From Otatea glauca (Eukaryota; Streptophyta; Magnoliopsida; Poales; Poaceae), in the NCBI GenBank assembly GCA_036346275.1, contig CM070725.1, positions 139,001 through 203,000 of the forward strand: a stretch of DNA of 64,000 bases. The letters are read 5' to 3'. Numbering within the stretch: position 1 is the first letter of the stretch; the number at the start of each line of letters is the position of its first letter. The position numbers and the translations under genes are program-made. Of this stretch, positions 55,505 to 64,000 are shown one piece after another. Below the pieces are notes generated by a model. The model was not told the DNA's origin and did no database searches. It was given only the letters and a program-made list of their open reading frames with translations.

Positions 55505-58500
55505 CAGGGGCGGACCTAACGTGGGGCATGGGGGTTCAGTTGAACCCCAAAAATTTTGGAAAATAAATTGCTATTAGTACTCCACCACGCAACAAACTGC
55601 ATGGATTGGAGTATCCATCCCAGAAAGAAAGATTTCGATGAGGTTGCTCAGAGGAAAGAAATGATCCCCCACGAGGATGTTGACGGGGGATCTCCGGCTG
55701 GAGCTCACCTCGCCGGCCGCCGGAGGAGGGGGAGTGGGGAGATCTGGAGAACGGTGGAAACGAAGGAAAGGGAGGAGAAGAACTCACCGCGCCGGCCGCC
55801 GGAGAAGGGGGACGCGAACGGTGGAAACGAAGAGAGGAGGCGAAGAACGTCTCGGTCGCTCTTTTGGGAGGGCGAAGCGATGTCCGGGAGATTATCATCT
55901 AACTGTGTGTTACGAAGGCAAACTTCTTTTCTTTCTTTCTTTTTTAAAAAAAAATTGGTCCGGAGCTCTGGTATTTGTTAAAGAAAGAACACCAGCCAAA
56001 CTACAAATGCGTACTTACGTCTACACACACGCACGCGTACACACACGCTACACATGGCTCACGTGTACCCGCGTCGAGCTTTGCTAGAACGCGAGCGGGT
56101 TGGGTGAGTCTACATTTCAAATCAGTAGCGAGATCCTCACAAGTGAACAGCAGTCTAAAGATTTGTTATAACTGTATTCTTTCTGACCATGGCTGTTCAC
56201 TGCTTCACTCCTTCCCGCCAGGCGTCAGAGCTCCATAGCAGTTAAAACCATCATCGGTTAACGTAAAACAAGAAATGTTATTCTTCAAAGAAAAAGAGAT
56301 AACTGATAGAAAATCCACTTCTGAACTATTTAATTGTTCCCTTCTCTGGATGTAAGATATTCTATCAGAAAATTATGATTGAAGCATTGGAGCAAACATG
56401 ATCACATCTTGAACCAAAAAAATTATGTTCAATCAATCTTAAAGAAAGCAAAACATTATCGATTCTCCAGTTACCTAAAGGAACCAAATGAAATAAACCA
56501 GTACTACGAACTATGTGCCTAAGCTACCGGTCGACTAGAATCAATTACAAGCACATGTTGTCCCCGAAGCTCCGATGGTGAATTTCAAATCTGGTGGAGC
56601 AATCTGGCTTTCCCTCGCTTCGAACCTCTTGAAGACAATGGCTAGAAAGTGGTCCGTGGTGTGTGCAGGCAAAAACTGAGCGAAAGATCGACAACAGGAT
56701 GGTCAAGTCAGGAATAGAAGGAACTTGATGACTATTGCCAAGAAGGAGAGATGGCTCTTGCCAACCATGGACTTGACGAACATAATGGGAAGGAACAAAG
56801 GATGGAGAATCATTTACTTGGTTGTTGGCCTACAAATATAACCTCTCGTATGAAGCGGACGGCGTGGATAGACTAAAGGCAAAGTTTGTCTTTAGACCAC
56901 AAAAAGAGATGATGCGCTTCCCCAATATATAGGCTTGGGTGTGAGGAAACTGGGGCTATAAACACTAGAAAGATAGAATATTTCTTTGTACAAAAATACT
57001 TCTCTACTTAAACAAAACAAAGATAATGACTAGTCATCAACTGTTCAAAATTCTATCATTGAATTTATATCAAACTATTTTAGTTGCTCCTACTCGTTCT
57101 TATTATAACCACAAACTATAGCAATCTTAATCAGCCACCACGACCTCTGCCCCCACCCCCACAAGATGCCACCCCCGCCACCGCTACCAATAGTAATAGG
57201 GCGCAAGGGTCCTAGGAGAAGCTCCCACGCCCCCGGCCCTCGCTAGGCCTCTTAGGGGGAGACAACACCTTATCCCTAATCCTCGAGGGGCCCGACGGAG
57301 ATTAAACAATCGGTTAAATTATATTTTAAAAAATAATGTGACTTTATTTATTAATTTATAAGTATTTATATTTTTTTAAATATAGCTTCAAAAATTATAT
57401 CCAAACTTATAGATTCAGGTTTTAGTCCCAACATATAAGAAATGAACAGATTTATAAACAAAATAATATATTTGTAATTTTTACGGGTCCCTATGGGGCC
57501 TCACAGGGGTCCATCCCATTGAGAAAATTGCCATCCCTATTCTCCGGTCACTGGATCCGTCGTCTCAGCTATCCACCGCTTTCCCAAACCTAACATGCGC
57601 TACTCATGATTGCCTCATGTCCCCTTAACACCTCGTGTCGTCCTCCTAAGTATCCACTTCCAGCAGCGCCACTACCGCTTTGCTGCCTAATGCCAGTCCG
57701 TCGCTGCCCTCCTCCCTCTATTGTTGGGGTTTCTAGTGAACTCAAACACTAAGTTGGGTAAACTTGAACCCTAGCCCTATCAGACCACTGGACAAGTCGA
57801 ATACCTTGTCGGGCGAAATATGAATTGTGGTGCAAATCCAATGGTAAGGAATTTGACTGTTTTCTATCATTTTTAGTTGAATATTATTTAACAATTCTGC
57901 TTAAATTATAGATTAATATTTTTTATCAAATAGAGTAACATTTAACCTTGAAATTCTATCTATATACTTCTTTGCACAACAATTGTTAAAACTATGGACC
58001 GTGTCAAAAAATTTTTTGTTAAAACTATGGAGATTGAATAATTCTCCTCACTACTCTATAGAGGTAAACAAACATCCTATAGTTAATTTAGATAGATAAT
58101 TAAGTTTCTAATCTTGTTTTACTATATATTATGGTCTAGCACATAAGTTTATGGAGATACATATAAGCACATATTTGGATATAGCAATATTCAAAATTCT
58201 TGTACCATCATATGAAGAGATTGAGAAAGGAATACACATTTTATATATCTTTTATATGCATTCTTTCCAAAATTGCACAAATAAGGTTTTGGCCATTAAT
58301 TAAGGTAAACAACACTTCCCAAATTTTTATGTACATAGTGTCGCTAATTTCTCTTCTTAGCTCTATTTGTGTTTAATTAGTTCCATTACAAAATTTCTTT
58401 TAAACAATAGAATAGTGTATTCTTATTTTTATATTATTTTTTATATGGAAATGATAGCATGTACCATACCATGTTACTCCCTTCATCTCACAATATAAGT

Positions 58501-59375
58501 CCATTTTCATGAAAAGTGTCATTTCAAAATGTAAGTTTATTGAAGAGATTAAATGTGTAGTTATTACAATATTTTCACTTTGTACCACTGTTAATGATTA
58601 AAAAGTGGATAACTAGTGGTAGTATGCCACTCGATAGGGATATGCATGGCTCATTATCTTTTTTATATTTAGTGTCTCCGTGTTTTGTGTGTATGGTGAG
58701 CTTAGACTTATATTGTAGAACGGAAAAAGTAGTGATATACCCTACAAGGTGCATGCACCCAACTAGTTTCCCAGGAATCAAAAGAGATAATTTCATAAAA
58801 AGGTTCTAGATTATCCAATTTTAAAATTTATAAATTCTTAAAAATATCTAAGTGCTTCAGATATTTTCTTTGAACAAACTAGATTATGTCTATTATGATG
58901 AACCTAGTCTATATATAACCTAGTCTATATATACAAGCAAAGGATCTCATTTCTTGTATGCTGATATGCTAAGATAGGGCGTAAGAAAAGAGAATTGTGT
59001 AATTGCTATATATCAGTTTAAAAAAGAGTGACTTGTAATAGAGCTGTGCTAAAATAAAATATATTATTTTTTAACCATAGGATGCTAGTTGAGTTATCTA
59101 AATGCTTAGCGTGTTAATCCCTTTAAGTTATATTTTAAATGACACCGTGGACTTTTCATGGTAAAAATAATAATTTTATGAAAAATAATTTTGATAAGAA
59201 TTGTGAGTCTAGATCAATATAAATACACTCACTAATTGTCGAATGTTAGAAATTTTGATTACACATGTTCTAAAACGCCACTTAAAAAGAACGAAAAGAA
59301 TATTTAGCTATATTCAAAAGATATTATAATGTTTTATTTCGAACCCCAATTGGTAAAGTTGTATGTCCGCCACTG
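55505..59375. mobile_element. Non-autonomous hAT-like element (3.9 kb)
   Basis: Left end CAGGGGCGGACCTAACG and right end ATGTCCGCCACTG are inverted repeats of the CAGGGGCGGA hAT type. ATTCAGGC (55497-55504) and ATTCAGGT (59376-59383) are an 8 bp duplication with one difference. Both sub-terminal regions carry GAACCCCAA. A GC-rich stretch (55660-55900) has an internal repeat around CGGCCGCCGGA and AACGGTGGAAACGAA. No transposase domain was found, and a Stowaway MITE is nested at 58477-58729. Confidence 0.75.
58477..58729. mobile_element. Stowaway MITE nested in the hAT-like element (253 bp)
   Basis: Ends CTCCCTTCATCTCACAATAT and ATATTGTAGAACGGAAAAAG pair as an inverted repeat of the Stowaway type. 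TA flanks both sides (58475-58476 and 58730-58731). There is no coding capacity. Confidence 0.75.
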
Positions 59376-59383
59376 ATTCAGGT

Positions 59384-59950
59384 AGCAAAGAAACGTAAGA
59401 GATGCCCCATTTGCATAAAAGAGAAGGGAGAGGAAGCAAGCAAAACAAAAAAACTGACCAAGAATCAACAATATTTGGAATCGCTCCACTCGCAGAGGAA
59501 AATCGGGAGGTAGGAATTCAGTCTAGGAGGAATCCGTATGTCGATCGCACCCACCCACATGGCCTCGTCGAGAGATATTCTTGATCAAACCGAAGCAAGA
59601 AGCAAAGCACTTCCCAAATCAAGCAAAGAAGATAAAGAAGAACAGAAGAAGATAAAGAAGAACAGAAGGAAGATTGCCAGCACGTGACTTACATGATGGC
59701 CACGGAAGGGAAGAAGAGTGGAGCAAGATGAATGGATCGATCCAATGCGCGATCAATCCCCATCTCGATCTCACAGCAAAATCTTGTTCATCTCACAGCA
59801 AAAACGAAAGAAGAAAAGTACAGAGGAGAGAGGTAATGAGAAGAGAGATGGGGAGAGGAGGAAGACGGAGGCAAACTGGCAGGCGACGTGGTAGGGAAAG
59901 AAGAGGAGTGAGAGGAGGAATATACCAATTTTCTTTTCCTTATGTAAATA
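59384..59950 (-). other. Candidate 5' leader exon of the DUF789 gene and flanks
   Basis: On the minus strand, 59950-59693 is a CT-rich stretch typical of plant leaders and ends CATCAT before GTAAGT, a strong donor (59687-59692). It could splice to the first coding exon. It contains no conserved frame. Short AAGAAGATAAAGAAGAACAG repeats lie at 59623-59668. An RNA map is needed to confirm the link. Confidence 0.35.
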
Positions 59951-60724
59951 CTAAGTAAGGCTGGGGATCTTCTTCCCCCTTGAATCCGTGCTATCCAAAC
60001 AGGTTAACATAATCCTCCAACCTGTAAGCAAAGATCCAATCCATTGAAATCCTAATCGGACGGATGGACTAGCCTAACTAGTGCCCGATCCGATGTGCAT
60101 GCATCCAAATTATAAGCGGTATTTCTAATTGGCCTAATTATTATCACTAAGCACTGTATTGAATACATGTGTATAGAGAATATAAAGTAAAGATGGATAT
60201 TTATTAAGGGTATAGAGGGAATATCACACTAATTTTATATTGGAATATAAAATACACTATATTTATGGATAAGACTATTTCTTACACAGAAAGAGTAACA
60301 TATAGCCACAACCGGCTAAGCAGTTATACAAGAGTAGAAGGAAGACTAAGAGTTATACAAGAGTAGAAGGAAGACTAAGCAGCAACTTTTTGCCCGATGG
60401 CCTGTGGCTGGCTTAATGCTTTTTTTTTTGGCAGGAATACTAATTGCTAGTGAGTATATATGTTCAACTTAATTTAAATCATGGAATGGTAAACACACAT
60501 ATACATGGCCTGCAAAACATCAGCCATTATACATTCCACAGTAATCAACCAACAAAATGAATCGGCAACAGTTTACTTCGGTTGGCTCACGTGTAATATC
60601 TCGGTCCGTTAATATGAAGGCTCATGTAGAATGGTAGTAAAATTAGTCCTATCTTGCTTGCCTAAAGTGAATTGTATAAGTATATAATACCTATTAGGTC
60701 TAAACATAGCACCTTTAGATTAAC
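59951..60724. other. Intergenic, with one 29 bp tandem duplication
   Basis: AT-rich sequence without a gene. A perfect 29 bp direct repeat (AGTTATACAAGAGTAGAAGG start) occupies 60322-60350 and 60351-60379. TTAAC at 60720-60724 is the left duplication of the solo LTR. Confidence 0.6.
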
Positions 60725-63700
60725 TGTAACAATCCAAAAATTGGATTTTAGAATGTTTGAATTTCAAAATTCACCATTTGCAATTTCTTTGAATTAATTT
60801 CAGCCTAATTTGAAATTTCTATTTATAAAAGGATTTAATTTGGCTAATCTATTCATCAAACATAAGATTTTCAGTTTTAGTTGGCTTCATTATGCTGCAA
60901 GGAATTTTTCTGTATTTTTGGAGATTTTTCTGAATTTATTTGATATTTATTTGAATTTATTTGCTTTTATTTGAATTTCTGGAATTTCTTAAATTCGGAA
61001 AATGATTTCTAATTCAAAAAAAATCCTCCTGGGCCGAATTTCGCCGGCCCGTTTCCTTTTCCGCAGCTCGGTCCGGCCCATCTTCTCCGCTCGGCCCGCC
61101 TCGTGCCTTCGCCCGGCCCACTCCGCTTTTCCTCCCGGCCCAACCAGCCCGCCCCGCCGCTGCCGTCCGATGGGCGACACGCTGCGGCGGCTTCGGATGC
61201 AACTGCGTCGCTGCGTCGCCGCCGCCGCCAAACCCTAACCGAATCCGCGCCGTTTGGCGTCCGTCGCGCGCGCGCGCCCCGAGGCTATTTAAAGCCCCGA
61301 GGCCCCATCCCGAGGTTCGCCTCGCGCCACAACCGCCGCCTCAAGCCCCGCCTCCCGAAGTCGCCTCCGCCGAGGAGATCGAACTCGCCGGTTCCGCCGC
61401 CGCCGCCGCTTCCGCTGCTTTCCTTCCTCGCCGGTGAGCCTTCGCGCGTCGGTTTGGTCCCGCCAACTCCTCGCGTCTCTCTCTCCTTGCCCTACGCCCG
61501 TGGCGTTCTGTCGCGTTTTGTGCCGCCGAGGCCTTCTTCGCCTCCGCCTTTCGCGCGCCGCCGCCGCGCACCGCCGCTTCTCCGTCGATGAGCGTGGCTG
61601 CTCAATCTTGCGCCATGCGTTCAGATCGCTCCACATCGCTGCTCGCGCGTTGCCTCCCGCCGTCCGACCGCCTCGCCGCCGATGCCGCGCGGCGTGGGAT
61701 GCCCGATCGGTCGCGTCGCCTCGTGTCTGCGCGCGTCGGCGCATTGCTTCGTTGGGCCTGGGCCAAGCGCGTCATCCGTCGCGTGGCGGCAGCGTGGTCG
61801 CCACGCCGCCCTAGCCCGCCGCGTGGACGCCTCGTCAGTGTGGTCTGCCACGTCGGTTTCCCTCCTCCTCGGTGAACCCGGTCCATCGTGAACCCAGTCT
61901 CTGACTCGTGGGCCCCACGTGTCAGCGGCATTTCTTTTTCTTTTTCTGATTTTCCAGAAACCCGAAATTCCACCAATCACGCCTCGCCACGTGTCACCTC
62001 TGCTTTTTCGATTTTTACGATCTGGGAATCTTCCAGAGCCCGCTCTCCTTCGCTCGAGCTCCAATTCCCAGTGATTCAAATTTCTAAATTCAAGATCTAT
62101 CTTCCAGTACCATTCTTTTCAATTTTTGAATTTTATTTGAATTTGTTTTATTTATTTGCTCTCGTTTCGCGTGTAGACGACGCAGTTGAAGATCAGTCGA
62201 ATCAACAACCAGAGGTAGAACCAGCAAGAGGCAGCAAAGGCAAGTCTTCCTTGAACATATTGATCCCAAATTTTATAAAATGCCTATATTGTTTTAAATT
62301 ATGCATGCTTACTTTATGCAATGTACTTTAAACATAGTTTTAGAGTATAGTTAAATTCCAGTTTGTTATACCCTCATTGGTATTGATCATGTCGAACCTT
62401 TGACACCCTAGATGATATATACTAGCTATTTTATTTGGTGATAACCAGAGATTAGCATGGAACAGTAGAATTGCTTAGTCCAAATTTTAAGCGCTTTTAA
62501 GATTGTGCCATTATGGGAATCATTTCAAATATTGTTCAAACTTATTTGTGAAAGTGCGGCAATTGGTGTTGCTGCTGTGATTTAAATGAAATAAAGTGGA
62601 AATGGTTTAGACCGCGGATGGATGTTTGGCGGTGCGTAAAGCACAAGACCTTGGTATGTGAATGTTCGCCTAGTCAATTAAGGACCAAGCGTGTGTTACC
62701 ATGGACCGAGCACTACCGTACAACCACAAGTCTATATGGGTACGACCTGGCTAAATAATTTGTGCGTCTCATTATTAGCTTCGCCAATTGGTGAGTGCCA
62801 AATGTTGGCAGGCGCAAGAGGGGCTTCAGATCTTGGGCGCCTAGAACCCTAACAATGGTGAAACCTTAGCGGGCGAGGTTAATAGTGGGGTTGTGCATTG
62901 TAAAGGCCTTATCATGATCTCTCTGCCGACACACCAAAGGAAGTGTGTTAAGTGCATGGCAACAAGAGTCGATCATATCTTGTGGGTAAAGTGTACACAC
63001 TCTGCAGAGTTAAAACTACTTAAGTAGCCGTTCCCACGGTCAAGGGCAGGCGAGGTACGCTTGCACATTGTAGATTTTATGGTTTTGTTTCAAAGGAAAA
63101 TGATGGTTTGGGAATCCGAGAGCAGATGGAACTCTTGGGTTATGGTTTGGCAGATGGAGCCAGACAGGTAGATGAAACCTGCTTTAATTGTCAAATCAAA
63201 TTCAATTACTATGCTATTACCTTTTGTTCAAATGATGCTTTATGAAATTAATATTAGTATTTACCGTTAAACTTTGCTTTATGCTAAAAGTGCCATATTA
63301 TGCCTTCAATTGTTTAGCCTTGCATATAGTTATCATGCATTATGTTTCTAAGACTTGCGGAGTACATTTTGTGCTCACCCTTGCAACATCCCCAACTTTC
63401 CACAGAAGAATGTGCAGAAGCTGAAGCTGACTACGATTTCTACGCTTGTGGTTACGAGGAAGGTGATCCGGAATGCTAGGACGCGAACCCCAGTCGATTG
63501 CCTGTTGGGCAAATGGATGGACTTACTTACTTTGCTGCTGTTATTTCGTTTCCGCTGTTTCTTATTGAACTCAAGCTATGATGCTTCTTATTTGTAATAA
63601 TTGGCCATAAGGCTAATACTCTTTCGCTTAATTAATATTATTTGATTCGTGATATGGATGTGCTCTCATCACTGTTTTCACTGTGTGTGCTAGCTTTTCC

Positions 63701-63755
63701 TGAACTAGCACAGGTTATACACAGAGGGTTCGGATTTAGAAATTCGGTCCCGACA
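60725..63755 (+). mobile_element. Solo LTR of a long-LTR gypsy family (3031 bp)
   Basis: It begins TGTAACAATCCAAAAATTGG and ends AATTCGGTCCCGACA. Perfect TTAAC duplications flank it (60720-60724 and 63756-63760), and no internal retrotransposon sequence lies on either side, so it is a solo LTR left by LTR-LTR recombination. It has an AT-rich start, a GC-rich block (61020-61900) and a TATA-like TATTTAAA (61286-61293). Size and layout suggest a Tekay/Del- or Tat-type element. Long open frames in the GC-rich block overlap on all strands and are not genes. Confidence 0.85.
61286..61293 (+). promoter_or_regulatory. TATA-like element of the solo LTR
   Basis: TATTTAAA follows a (CG)n stretch (about 61266-61276). 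It matches in position the TATAAAAG of the related relic at 25233. Confidence 0.4.
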
Positions 63756-64000
63756 TTAACCTTTTTACACAAAGTGATAACAAAAGTAACGAGGTACAAT
63801 GCATGTGCAAATCCGCTCCATAGGTGAGCTAAGCATTGAACGAGATTTAAACTGGAGTGTTATATCATGCGATGTCTATCTCAAAATGCGCCTTCTCCAA
63901 ATCTGCTATGGGGCCTACCTAACTGCTGCTCATACCAATTAGTAACGCTAGTGAATGTAAGACGGCCGACTGCACTTTTGTAAATCTAATCTTCTGCATC
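63756..64000. other. Right flank, nothing recognised
   Basis: Begins with the TTAAC duplication of the solo LTR. No gene, repeat or RNA is visible to the window end. Confidence 0.4.

Noticed and set aside
61002..62079. Many long overlapping frames on both strands
   Set aside because: All are in the GC-rich block of the solo LTR; simultaneous openness on several frames reflects base composition.

Overview
This is a 64 kb piece of a plant nuclear genome, almost certainly a grass (Poaceae). The signs are two spliced host genes with many introns, Stowaway-type MITEs, and nested LTR retrotransposons of grass-typical lineages (Sirevirus, Angela/BARE, Reina-like chromovirus, and a gypsy family with 3 kb LTRs). 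I saw no bacterial-type operon, CRISPR array, rRNA or tRNA gene. All calls rest on reading the sequence; no database search was possible.

Host genes. (1) A minus-strand gene, CDS 19470-24348 in eight coding exons with a 5' leader exon near 24469-24640, encodes an SF1/branchpoint-binding-protein-like KH protein with a long Pro-rich tail. (2) A minus-strand gene, CDS 48660-53769 in seven exons, encodes a DUF789-family protein of about 999 residues. Its leader exon probably lies near 59693-59950, which would put two hAT insertions in a first intron of about 5.9 kb.

Mobile DNA, left to right. 1-3420: the 5' portion of a minus-strand Sirevirus cut by the window edge (LTR 1906-3420). 3421-3838: a degenerate fragment ending in a FAR1/Mutator-type zinc knuckle. 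5148-5474 and 7040-7294: MITEs. 7574-18850: a decayed Reina-like gypsy element (target duplication CTTAG). A complete 5.9 kb PIF/Harbinger (Pong-like) transposon, 12968-18845 (TTA duplication), sits inside it, two bases from the end of its 3' LTR. 24960-26888 plus 46459-46960: a relic of a long gypsy LTR, split by a Sirevirus at 26889-46458 (duplication GGAAC). That Sirevirus is split in turn by an Angela-type copia element at 35441-43711 (duplication GTAGC), in the minus orientation. 54037-54920 and 55505-59375: two non-autonomous hAT-like elements with 8 bp duplications; the second carries a Stowaway MITE. 60725-63755: a clean solo LTR of 3031 bp flanked by TTAAC, related to the split relic.

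The two host genes keep open coding exons, while every transposon protein gene is broken by stops or single-base shifts. Many of the single-base shifts fall in homopolymers, so some may be consensus errors. Most striking are the exactly resolvable nested insertions, an in-frame TAG at the same codon of two different Sirevirus gag genes, a Sirevirus downstream ORF with its own upstream palindrome cluster, and an unassigned 130-residue ORF inside the Pong-like element.
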